A stretch of DNA of 38,850 nucleotides, from assembly GCA_905235485.1 (NCBI GenBank), contig CAJOLY010000003.1, forward strand, positions 1 through 38,850, read 5' to 3'. The DNA is from an uncultured Clostridia bacterium (GTDB taxonomy: Bacteria > Bacillota > Clostridia > Christensenellales > UBA1242). The notes beneath the pieces are model-generated. The model was given only the letters and a program-made list of their open reading frames with translations. It had not been told where the DNA came from and searched no databases. Of the stretch, positions 30,449 to 36,436 are shown piece after piece (positions within the stretch are counted from its first letter, which is position 1; each line of letters begins with the position of its first letter). Both the position numbers and the translations under genes were made by a program.

Positions 30449-30468
30449 TTTTGTAACATTTTGTAAAA
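30449..30468. repeat. Two tandem TTTTGTAACA/TTTTGTAAAA decamers
   Basis: TTTTGTAACA (30449-30458) and TTTTGTAAAA (30459-30468) directly follow the terminator. No -35/-10 pair was found between here and the next gene. Confidence 0.6.
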
Positions 30469-30540
30469 AATAACTTTCACACACTAAAAACCAAATAAAA
30501 CAACAAACAAATAAATAAAAAAGAATAAAGAGGTAAAAAA

Positions 30541-30846
30541 ATGAAAATCGCGACAACAAAAGCATTAACAAATATATTAAATAAAAATAGCAAATACCAA
30601 ATCACGCTTGAAAAATTGACAATAGAGCAATTTAAAATTTTAGTTGATTTTGATGTTTGGGAGCATGAAACAGATTTTGATTTTGCTATAAATAAATTTA
30701 AAGTTATAAAAATAAAATATAACAACTTAGACCATGCTTGCGACAACTATATCACGACAAAAGACTTAACAAAAATTTTACACGACTTGAAAGAAAAAAC
30801 CCTTGACGCTTTTATAAACGCGTTTAATGAGTTTGTCGAAATTTAA
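30541..30846 (+). CDS. Unknown early protein, 101 residues
   Basis: ATG 30541 follows AAGAGGT. The product begins MKIATTKALTNILNKNSKYQ, then has a segment TIEQFKILVDFDVWEHETDF and an alternating helix/strand part ending in EKTLDAFINAFNEFVEI. Its high Asn/Lys/Asp content matches the very AT-rich neighbourhood. It lies just before the gene-free stretch with the ATTCTGC repeats, so a link to replication control is possible but unsupported. Confidence 0.6.
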   Translation: MKIATTKALTNILNKNSKYQITLEKLTIEQFKILVDFDVWEHETDFDFAINKFKVIKIKYNNLDHACDNYITTKDLTKILHDLKEKTLDAFINAFNEFVEI

Positions 30847-31138
30847 TAAAATAAATATATAAAAGAGGCTTGACGGCGGTCAAGTGTGTTTTATCTATAC
30901 CAAGAACGCCGGCATGAGCTTTATCTTTGCAAATATGGCATATTCTGCGATGTTTTATCCGTGGGCTGATATTCTGCACCAAAAAAGACATTATTATTTA
31001 TTATAAAAATATAAAAAGTGGCTATTCTGCGACTTTTAAGAGCTGGAGGCGGTCATATTCTGCGACAAATTTATATAACAATAGTTATATTAAAATAATA
31101 AACAAAACAAAAATAAACAAAAATGGAGATAAAAAGAC
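30847..31138. other. Gene-free, repeat-rich stretch; candidate origin or control region
   Basis: This 292-base stretch has no convincing gene. It has an inverted repeat CTTGAC-GGCG-GTCAAG (30869-30884), two copies of GGCGGTCA (30875-30882 and 31048-31055), and four copies of TATTCTGC (30941, 30970, 31023 and 31056, three of them followed by GA), then an AT-rich segment (31070-31115). Iteron-like repeats beside AT-rich DNA suit a replication origin or an operator array. A short frame at 30914-31006 lacks a ribosome site and is not called. Confidence 0.45.
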
Positions 31139-31372
31139 ATGGAAAAACTAGAAAATTTAAAAGAATTGTATAAACAAGCAAAAGAAAATATCATGAAATA
31201 TAGTGAAGATTTTTTAAATGAACACAAAAAAAACTTTGACGAATATACAAGCGAGCAAAAAGAGTTTGTTATGCGACAATACCAAGAATTTAGACAAGCC
31301 GAAACAAAACAGTTGAAAAAACTCAAACAAGCATATGAAACTTTTGAAACAGCTTTATTCTGCAATTATTAA
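31139..31372 (+). CDS. Helical early protein, 77 residues
   Basis: ATG 31139 is preceded by GGAG 15 bases upstream. The product is almost entirely alpha-helical and charged: MEKLENLKELYKQAKENIMK, then FVMRQYQEFRQAETKQLKKL. The C-terminal codons for LFCN contain an ATTCTGC repeat. A coiled-coil dimer is likely. No family is recognised. Confidence 0.6.
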   Translation: MEKLENLKELYKQAKENIMKYSEDFLNEHKKNFDEYTSEQKEFVMRQYQEFRQAETKQLKKLKQAYETFETALFCNY

Positions 31373-31406
31373 AATAATAAAAAACAAAATTATTTTGCAA
31401 AAATGC

Positions 31407-31435
31407 TTGACTTTGACAAAAATTGGCTTTATACT
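31407..31435 (+). promoter_or_regulatory. Sigma-70-type promoter, plus strand
   Basis: TTGACT (31407-31412), 17 bases, TATACT (31430-31435). It starts the unit with the 20-residue peptide gene and the following cluster. Confidence 0.7.
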
Positions 31436-31441
31436 TGTCTT

Positions 31442-31475
31442 ATAACTTGTCCATTTACTGCATTCTGCAAGTTAT
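31442..31475 (+). promoter_or_regulatory. Leader hairpin with ATTCTGC motif
   Basis: ATAACTTG (31442-31449) and CAAGTTAT (31468-31475) form an eight-pair stem across an 18-base loop that contains ATTCTGC. It ends five bases before the ribosome site of the 20-residue ORF, so it could affect translation initiation. Confidence 0.5.
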
Positions 31476-31491
31476 TTAAAGGGGGGAAAAC

Positions 31492-31554
31492 ATGGAAAAC
31501 AACATCACTATTCTGCAAGACAGCGACTTTGTTTGGCAACTTTGGGAAGATTAA
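31492..31554 (+). CDS. 20-residue acidic peptide
   Basis: ATG 31492 is placed behind AAAGGGGGG, one of the strongest ribosome sites in the window. The peptide reads MENNITILQDSDFVWQLWED, acidic with two Trp. A dedicated promoter and a leader hairpin precede it. It could be a leader peptide controlling the downstream genes or a functional micro-protein. An overlapping longer frame at 31403-31594 has no ribosome site. Confidence 0.5.
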   Translation: MENNITILQDSDFVWQLWED

Positions 31555-31611
31555 AAAATACATTCTACTTATGCACATTAAACAATATAAATAAAGGGAG
31601 AAAAAAAGAAA

Positions 31612-31896
31612 ATGAAAAAAGGAATTTTTAAAACGGAATTATTTAACAAAGGAAAAATCTTGGAGGCTTTTGTCAATCTTGAAAACCGAGCTGAAGATTT
31701 TAAAGACGAAAATGAAATAAACGAACATGACACGCTTGTTGAGGCTATGTGCAACAGCACAGGCTTTGACGAAAAACAAGGCGAGGGCAGCTATGTTGAG
31801 AGGCTTTACGACTGCAAAGAATTTAAAGTGTTCTATGCCTGCGACACTGACGGCGATGATGAGTGGGGCATAGCACTTGCTAAATGGGAAGAATAA
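31612..31896 (+). CDS. Unknown early protein, 94 residues
   Basis: ATG 31612 is preceded by AAGGGAG. The product has an amphipathic N-terminal part (MKKGIFKTELFNKGKILEAF) and an acidic C-terminal part with YDCKEFKVFYACDTDGDDEW, which is reminiscent of small alpha/beta phage proteins. The acidic charge is unlike the Lys-rich neighbours and would suit a DNA-mimic or inhibitor, though only composition supports that. No family is recognised. Confidence 0.6.
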   Translation: MKKGIFKTELFNKGKILEAFVNLENRAEDFKDENEINEHDTLVEAMCNSTGFDEKQGEGSYVERLYDCKEFKVFYACDTDGDDEWGIALAKWEE

Positions 31897-31909
31897 GGAG
31901 AATTTGGAA

Positions 31910-32197
31910 ATGACTAAACAACAAGCAATTAAAAAATATAATTTAATAAAACTAGAACAAAAAGAAGATTTTGACAAGCAACACAACATTGAAACTTGGC
32001 GGGGAGAAATTGAAGATGGCGAAACAAAAAAAATCTATACCATGACTGACGAATTTTCAAAAGTCATGGGCGACACGACGCCAACATTCTTTTTAATTCA
32101 ACAAATAATATACAAAAACAAGTTTGTTCGCTGGGGCAAAACTGATAGTTATAGACACAAAACTATAACTAGGACTTATGAAATTAAACGAGCATAG
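31910..32197 (+). CDS. Unknown early protein, 95 residues
   Basis: ATG 31910 is preceded by AAGGAG. A longer ORF starting at 31877 is inside the previous gene and lacks a site. The product begins MTKQQAIKKYNLIKLEQKED and has a central DGETKKIYTMTDEFSKVMG, then RWGKTDSYRHKTITRTYEIK. A compact alpha/beta fold is likely. It lies 13 bases after the previous gene. Confidence 0.6.
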   Translation: MTKQQAIKKYNLIKLEQKEDFDKQHNIETWRGEIEDGETKKIYTMTDEFSKVMGDTTPTFFLIQQIIYKNKFVRWGKTDSYRHKTITRTYEIKRA

Positions 32198-32215
32198 GCA
32201 AAATATGGCTTTTAA

Positions 32216-32279
32216 GGGCTATTCTGGGCTTGTTTGGGCTTTGGTTGATAAAATATTCGACCTACACTCAAAATGGGCT
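32216..32279 (+). repeat. GGGCT repeats, three in ten-base phase
   Basis: GGGCT occurs at 32216, 32226 and 32236 with an exact ten-base spacing, and again at 32275. All lie in the 114-base gap before the next gene, which otherwise has no feature. Confidence 0.5.
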
Positions 32280-32311
32280 TAAAAACGAAAATATCAAAGG
32301 GAGAAAATTTT

Positions 32312-32539
32312 ATGAATAAATTTGAAAGAGAAAACATAAGGCACAATTTTATATTATCATTAAAAAATGCTTGGACTTGGAAGCGGTTGACACAAGCTGA
32401 GCAAAAGCGAATAACAGACACACTCAATTTTGCAATGCTATTTGCTAACACATCAAAAAACGCATATATAGAACTTAACACAATCTATTCGGCATTCTTG
32501 CTTGGGCTTGACTATAAGCCGATTGGTTGGAGAGAATAG
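32312..32539 (+). CDS. Unknown early protein, 75 residues
   Basis: ATG 32312 follows AAAGGGAG. It reads MNKFERENIRHNFILSLKNA, then TWKRLTQAEQKRITDTLNFA and ends YKPIGWRE. It looks all-helical. An in-frame upstream start at 32273 is inside the GGGCT repeat spacer and lacks a site. Its role is unknown. Confidence 0.6.
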   Translation: MNKFERENIRHNFILSLKNAWTWKRLTQAEQKRITDTLNFAMLFANTSKNAYIELNTIYSAFLLGLDYKPIGWRE

Positions 32540-32552
32540 GGGGTAAACTATA

Positions 32553-32885
32553 ATGAAACAAAAAGAATTTTATTCGTGCTTACACAAAGACGGACTATTT
32601 TATAAAATAAAAAGACAAGGTTATTCAAAGACTTATATTGACTACACAGGCACCGAAATCACACTCAACTGCTACAAGTATGGTGTACTTTGGGTTGTAG
32701 TCGAAGAAAAAACAGGCTATTCTGCGGTTGCACCACAAAAGAAAAGAGATGACGCATTCTCTCTTACTTTTTCTGCACTAAATGAATATGCAAAACACCA
32801 CAACAAGAGCATATCATATATGCTTAAAGACATGAAAAATGTAAATGAATATAAAGAATATAAAGGGGAAAACGAAAATGAATAA
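32553..32885 (+). CDS. Unknown early protein, 110 residues
   Basis: ATG 32553 follows GGGGGT. The product has an N-terminal beta part (YSCLHKDGLFYKIKRQGYSK, then GVLWVVVEEKTGYSAVAP) and a helical C-terminus (FSLTFSALNEYAKHHNKSIS). It overlaps the next gene by eight bases, so they are co-translated. An ATTCTGC repeat lies at 32719. A single-domain alpha/beta protein; no family recognised. Confidence 0.6.
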   Translation: MKQKEFYSCLHKDGLFYKIKRQGYSKTYIDYTGTEITLNCYKYGVLWVVVEEKTGYSAVAPQKKRDDAFSLTFSALNEYAKHHNKSISYMLKDMKNVNEYKEYKGENENE

Positions 32886-33105
32886 AATCACACTCAAAGA
32901 CAGAGTTTTAATGCACTTGTATGCGAAAGGCAACATAACAAGTTTGCAAGCATTTAGAGATTATGGAGCAACTAGACTTTCTGCAATCATTTATGACTTG
33001 CGGGCTGAGGGAAACAATATCGAAACAACTTATATTACAAGAAAAAATAGATATGGCGACAGGGTTACTTTTGCAAAATACATTCTGCACCAAAAGGGAG
33101 AATAG
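32878..33105 (+). CDS. Winged-helix DNA-binding protein (phage HTH family)
   Basis: ATG 32878 gives 75 residues. The pattern KDRVLMHLYAKGNITSLQAF, then DYGATRLSAIIYDLRAEGNN and YGDRVTFAKYILHQ, is the well-known small phage winged-helix domain ('G-x-IT-x-x-x-A...LS-x-x-I-x-DLR-x-x-G'). Proteins of this kind bind DNA in early regions and may be regulators. The ribosome site is GGGG at 32863. The wing is the beta hairpin around GDRVTF. Confidence 0.75.
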   Translation: MNKITLKDRVLMHLYAKGNITSLQAFRDYGATRLSAIIYDLRAEGNNIETTYITRKNRYGDRVTFAKYILHQKGE

Positions 33106-33109
33106 GCTT

Positions 33110-33346
33110 ATGACACCAAAAGTCCGCTTTATGACCTACAATCGCACTCTTGAAATTGACTTTGCAACTTTTACTTATACTCTTGGAAAGACACACAATA
33201 GAGATAGAAATAAAAATTATATAATTACTAGCGACATATCATTTGAAACAATGGAAAAGGACTTAAAAAAGTCAAAATTTAAAAGAATAAAGGGAGAAAA
33301 TGAAAATGGAAGAAGAAATCAAAACAGCGAGTTATTATATAAATAA
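33110..33346 (+). CDS. Unknown early protein, 78 residues
   Basis: ATG 33110 is preceded by AGGGAG. The product starts MTPKVRFMTYNRTLEIDFAT and contains FTYTLGKTHNRDRNKNYIIT, then a helical part MEKDLKKSKFKRIKGENENG. It overlaps the next gene by 47 bases, an unusually long overlap. No family is recognised; the basic charge would fit a nucleic-acid ligand. Confidence 0.5.
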   Translation: MTPKVRFMTYNRTLEIDFATFTYTLGKTHNRDRNKNYIITSDISFETMEKDLKKSKFKRIKGENENGRRNQNSELLYK

Positions 33347-33617
33347 ATATAACTTGAAAAAGACAAAAGACGAGTTTACCGGCGACTTTAACTATCAAAG
33401 AGAATTTGACAACGAAAGTAAGAACACAATTATAACTCTTATTGTTGACGAGTTAGACGAAACGACTTGCCGACTTATGAAAGCAACATTTTTTAAAAAG
33501 AGATATGACAGCAAATATCACTGCATGGGGACTTTTGGAGAGCCAAAATATATTGAAAATATAAAAAATGACATAAAGGAATACGAGGAGAATTTAACAC
33601 ATGAAAAAACAATTTAG
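33300..33617 (+). CDS. Unknown early protein upstream of MazF-like gene
   Basis: ATG 33300 follows AGGGAG; a second ATG at 33306 is an alternative start. The product has 105 residues: EEEIKTASYYINKYNLKKTK, a beta segment TIITLIVDELDETTCRLMKA, then KKRYDSKYHCMGTFGEPKYI. Its end overlaps the start of the MazF-like toxin gene by 17 bases. By position it could encode an antitoxin, but it lacks the usual DNA-binding N-terminus of MazE. No family is recognised. Confidence 0.55.
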   Translation: MKMEEEIKTASYYINKYNLKKTKDEFTGDFNYQREFDNESKNTIITLIVDELDETTCRLMKATFFKKRYDSKYHCMGTFGEPKYIENIKNDIKEYEENLTHEKTI

Positions 33618-33942
33618 ACGAGGCGAGATATATTGGGCGAACAACACTTATTCAAACGGGCATATTCAATCATCACTCCGCCCATATTTGATTGTGTCAA
33701 ATAATTATAACAATGAATATTCTGGCACTCTTACAGCAATTCCGCTTACGACAGCTGACAAAAAATTCTTGCCAACACATTTTAATATATTTGTAAACAA
33801 CAAGTGGAACACAGTTTTGTGCGAGCATATAACAAGTATTGACAAAACCGAAACACAGGGCTTTGTCGCACAACTTGACGACCAACAAATGAAACAGGTC
33901 GAAGAAAAAATAAAAATTCAATTAGATTTAAAGGGAGAATAA
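33601..33942 (+). CDS. MazF/PemK-family endoribonuclease-like toxin
   Basis: ATG 33601 lies behind GAGGAG. The 113-residue product has the MazF/PemK fold pattern: RRGEIYWANNTY (N-terminal strand), SSLRPYLIVSNN (the conserved R-P-x-x-I-V-x-N block), the Thr-rich strand TLTAIPLTTADKK, then TVLCEHITSIDK (catalytic Thr-Ser region), QLDDQQMKQVEEKIKI at the end. Such enzymes cut mRNA at short sequences, usually paired with an antitoxin. The partner is not recognisable here: the gene upstream is unrelated to MazE, and the gene downstream is unknown. It may stop host translation during infection. Confidence 0.8.
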   Translation: MKKQFRRGEIYWANNTYSNGHIQSSLRPYLIVSNNYNNEYSGTLTAIPLTTADKKFLPTHFNIFVNNKWNTVLCEHITSIDKTETQGFVAQLDDQQMKQVEEKIKIQLDLKGE

Positions 33943-33943
33943 A

Positions 33944-34477
33944 ATGGAACAAAACAGCATTTATATGGTTATAACCAAATATAGAAAAGACAGAGAGTGC
34001 GAGCAGATAGACCTTGTCTGCTCCACCTATTCTGAATCTTTGAAAGTTTTAGACGAACAAATTGAAAAGAATTGCAAAGCAATCTTTGGCGACAAAAAGC
34101 CACAGGAATTTTCAAAATTTGTTAGAACTGACAACTATTTTTATGCAAAGGCAGGAAACACAATTTTATCAATAATTATTGAAAGAAGAGAGTATTATAA
34201 AATGGAAGAAGAAGAAATTATCTATTTGATTGTCAACGAATTTGAAGATGTCGCTGACTTACAAAACGAGATGAGTATATTCCCGTGCAAAACACTTGAA
34301 AGAGCAAAGATTATTTTTAATCAACAGGTTGAGATTGAAGAAAGAGAAAAATGGGTTGCTAACTTTATTGATGAAAAACAAAACTTTGACTTTTATGAAT
34401 ATACTGAAACAGAATATACTGCGGAACTCAACAATTATAGAACACACATCTATATTCTTGCAAAGGAGATTTTGTAA
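33944..34477 (+). CDS. Unknown early protein, 177 residues
   Basis: ATG 33944 follows AGGGAG directly after the MazF-like gene. The product has two similar-size halves: residues 1-85 (YMVITKYRKDRECEQIDLVC, with FSKFVRTDNYFYAKAGNTIL) and 86-177 (EEEEIIYLIVNEFEDVADLQ, with FYEYTETEYTAELNNYRTHI). Both start with a strand and a helix and end with a strand, suggesting a tandem duplication of one small alpha/beta domain. Because it is adjacent to the toxin, an antitoxin or modulator role could be tested. No family is recognised. Confidence 0.5.
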   Translation: MEQNSIYMVITKYRKDRECEQIDLVCSTYSESLKVLDEQIEKNCKAIFGDKKPQEFSKFVRTDNYFYAKAGNTILSIIIERREYYKMEEEEIIYLIVNEFEDVADLQNEMSIFPCKTLERAKIIFNQQVEIEEREKWVANFIDEKQNFDFYEYTETEYTAELNNYRTHIYILAKEIL

Positions 34478-34478
34478 A

Positions 34479-34727
34479 ATGGAAAAACTTAGAAAAATGA
34501 TTGAAGACTTAAAAATCACGGCAGATGATGAAAAGATTTTTAGAAAAGTCAAAAGGGCTTATGCTCTTGAAGACATTCTAACCTACCTAGAAGACAATGG
34601 GGCGACTGAGCAAGCAATGAAAGATATCGTGGAACGAATTGACAGAGTGCTTGATAAGTATGAAGAGTACTCTTGTGATGAGTGGTATAATGCAGTAGCA
34701 AATGCAATAGATTATGTTTTAAGTTAA
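34479..34727 (+). CDS. Small helical early protein, 82 residues
   Basis: ATG 34479 lies behind AAAGGAG and one base after the previous stop. The product begins MEKLRKMIEDLKITADDEKI, with a helical bundle VKRAYALEDILTYLEDNGAT and YSCDEWYNAVANAIDYVLS. All-helical and acidic. It is followed ten bases later by the FtsK-like gene. No family is recognised. Confidence 0.6.
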   Translation: MEKLRKMIEDLKITADDEKIFRKVKRAYALEDILTYLEDNGATEQAMKDIVERIDRVLDKYEEYSCDEWYNAVANAIDYVLS

Positions 34728-34737
34728 GGAGAAGAAA

Positions 34738-35784
34738 ATGGAAGAAACAAAGTCCATACAAACATTTGGAAATGAACTACAAGCCGTTCTAGGGAAAATG
34801 GACATACCTTGTTTTTTGAGAAATGTTGAAGAAAGCATTGTTGCCAACATTTATGAGTTTAGCATAAACAAACTAGACAAGTTTAAAAAATTAAATAATG
34901 CTCTTGATGTTATAAACCTACTCAAAAAAACACAACTGCGACTTGGACAAAGCAAAAATTATGACTTTGCCATATATGAAGATAAACAAACTCAAAGCAT
35001 TGGCTTGGCTGCAAACTTTGAGAGTTATTCATTTGCGAACCCTTATTCTGCATTGTTGGGAATTGACAACTCGGGAGAACTTGTTGGCATTGACTTTACA
35101 AAAGCCACCCACACATTGATTTCTGGGTCAACAGGCATGGGCAAGACTACTCTATTAAATAATATTATATATTCGCTAACCAAAAATAGTGATGATGTTT
35201 CTATTCACTTAATAGATGTCAAAAGAACTCTGACAATATGGAACGACTGCCCACAAGTAAAGAGTGTCGATTGTGGCGAATACCCTGCTTATTGGCGACT
35301 TTATCAAATTGCACAAGAACTTGACGACCGACTTGAAAGTTTATCAAAACAAAAATTGCTAAAAGCCGATGAAAAAACTTGTCCATATATTTTTGTTATC
35401 ATTGATGAACTTTCCGACCTTATGTTTTCATCTATTAAAAAAGATATTGAAGAATTGCTAGTCCATATTGCACAAGTTGGCAGAGCTGTAAATATTTGTC
35501 TTATTCTTGCAACACAAAACCCACTTGTAAGTGTTTGCACAAGTTTAATTAAAGCAAACTGTCCAACAAGAATAGCTTTGAAAGCGATTTCTCAAAGAGA
35601 TAGCATAAACATTCTAGGCAATAAGCACTCATACGAACTCAAAGGTGTTGGCGATTGTATAATTCGCCCTGCATACTACCCACTCGAACACTCTTTCAAG
35701 GCATTTTACATTGATGACAAAGAAATATTAGAATATATACAAGCAAAAAAGGAGAATACTCATGCGACTAAAAAGAGAAAGTGA
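34738..35784 (+). CDS. FtsK/SpoIIIE-like DNA translocase
   Basis: The product has 348 residues. Residues 130-138 are the Walker A motif GSTGMGKTT, a segment LIDVKRTLTIWNDCPQVKSV follows, Walker B IIDELSDLM is at about 220-229, and VGRAVNICLILATQNP is the typical FtsK/HerA block after it. It lacks membrane helices and a C-terminal gamma domain. FtsK-type motors pump double-stranded DNA. In phages this class also acts in replication, partition or transfer. ATG 34738 lies behind AAGGAG; the end overlaps the next gene by 23 bases. Confidence 0.85.
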   Translation: MEETKSIQTFGNELQAVLGKMDIPCFLRNVEESIVANIYEFSINKLDKFKKLNNALDVINLLKKTQLRLGQSKNYDFAIYEDKQTQSIGLAANFESYSFANPYSALLGIDNSGELVGIDFTKATHTLISGSTGMGKTTLLNNIIYSLTKNSDDVSIHLIDVKRTLTIWNDCPQVKSVDCGEYPAYWRLYQIAQELDDRLESLSKQKLLKADEKTCPYIFVIIDELSDLMFSSIKKDIEELLVHIAQVGRAVNICLILATQNPLVSVCTSLIKANCPTRIALKAISQRDSINILGNKHSYELKGVGDCIIRPAYYPLEHSFKAFYIDDKEILEYIQAKKENTHATKKRK

Positions 35785-36094
35785 AACAAAACTTTTGTCA
35801 GTTGGCATGACTGACGGCGAACTCGAAAAAATGAACAGGCTCTTAAAACATTTTAACAAAAAATTCATGCACGAATTGGTGGCTGAGCTTATTAAAGTTG
35901 TTCCATATTTAGAGTTGACAAAGACAACATCTTCGGTCAAATCTGCTGGCAATAATTTTAAAGTTAGGCATTTTAGGCTTACACAAGAGCAATATGACTT
36001 CATTGAAGCATACTCGCTAGACCATTTTAGAGAGAAGGGAAACACAATTAGATATTTTATCAATACAAGTTATGAATTATTTATAAAAGAATAG
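35762..36094 (+). CDS. Putative RHH-like small DNA-binding protein
   Basis: ATG 35762 lies behind AAAAGGAG and overlaps the end of the FtsK-like gene. The product has 110 residues: a basic head MRLKRESETKLLSVGMTDGE, then LEKMNRLLKHFNKKFMHELV and a second part FKVRHFRLTQEQYDFIEAYS. The short strand, two helices and acidic/basic pattern are RHH-like, and the second half could be a repeat of the same unit. A partition or regulatory adaptor role is possible because of its coupling to the FtsK-like gene. The fold call is tentative. Confidence 0.45.
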   Translation: MRLKRESETKLLSVGMTDGELEKMNRLLKHFNKKFMHELVAELIKVVPYLELTKTTSSVKSAGNNFKVRHFRLTQEQYDFIEAYSLDHFREKGNTIRYFINTSYELFIKE

Positions 36095-36115
36095 GCAAGA
36101 CCTGTTCTTTTTTTT
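36088..36115 (+). terminator. Intrinsic terminator, plus strand
   Basis: AGAATAGG (36088-36095) pairs with CCTGTTCT (36101-36108) with one U-G across loop CAAGA, followed by eight Ts. The stop codon of the upstream gene lies inside the stem. Confidence 0.85.
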
Positions 36116-36127
36116 GTGTGTAAAAAA

Positions 36128-36147
36128 TAGGAACAATTAGGAACAAT
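36128..36147 (+). repeat. Two adjacent TAGGAACAAT repeats
   Basis: TAGGAACAAT occurs at 36128-36137 and 36138-36147, with a weaker third unit after them. They lie 15 bases upstream of the -35 box at 36162 and are probable operator or activator sites for that promoter. Confidence 0.65.
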
Positions 36148-36161
36148 TATAGACAAATTGC

Positions 36162-36190
36162 TTGACTTTTTCATTTTTATCATTTAAAAT
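36162..36190 (+). promoter_or_regulatory. Sigma-70-type promoter, plus strand
   Basis: TTGACT (36162-36167), 17 bases, TAAAAT (36185-36190). It drives the recombination unit (HTH regulator, Rad50-like ATPase, RecT). The first product may bind the repeats upstream in an autoregulatory loop. Confidence 0.75.
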
Positions 36191-36223
36191 AATAACGAAA
36201 CTTAAAAAAAGGAGGTGTATTCT

Positions 36224-36436
36224 GTGCTTTTCATGAAGGCTGATGATGTGGCAAAAACTTATGGCATAAATCGTTCTGTCGTTTACAAGCGTATAAAAAA
36301 TCACACTTATAGAGTAAACGAATACAATGAAGTTTTGGTTGCAGATGTTGTCAAAGTCATGGAACAAGGGGTTAAAAAGGGCAGACCTGTCGGCTCAGTC
36401 GACAAAGTGCCAAGAAGAAAAAAGGAGATAGAATGA
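36224..36436 (+). CDS. HTH regulator with AT-hook-like tail
   Basis: The start is taken at GTG 36224, eight bases after AAAGGAGG; ATG at 36233 is 17 bases away. About 70 residues. VLFMKADDVAKTYGINRSVV and YKRIKNHTYRVNEYNEVLVA form an HTH with wing-like strands, followed by VKKGRPVGSVDKVPRRKKE, where GRPVG resembles an AT-hook. It overlaps the next gene as ATGA. As the first product of the recombination unit it may regulate the TAGGAACAAT repeats. Confidence 0.65.
   Translation: MLFMKADDVAKTYGINRSVVYKRIKNHTYRVNEYNEVLVADVVKVMEQGVKKGRPVGSVDKVPRRKKEIE

Noticed and set aside
31403-31594. 63-residue ORF overlapping the 20-residue peptide gene
   Set aside because: It starts inside the promoter and has no ribosome site; the 20-codon frame has a far better one.
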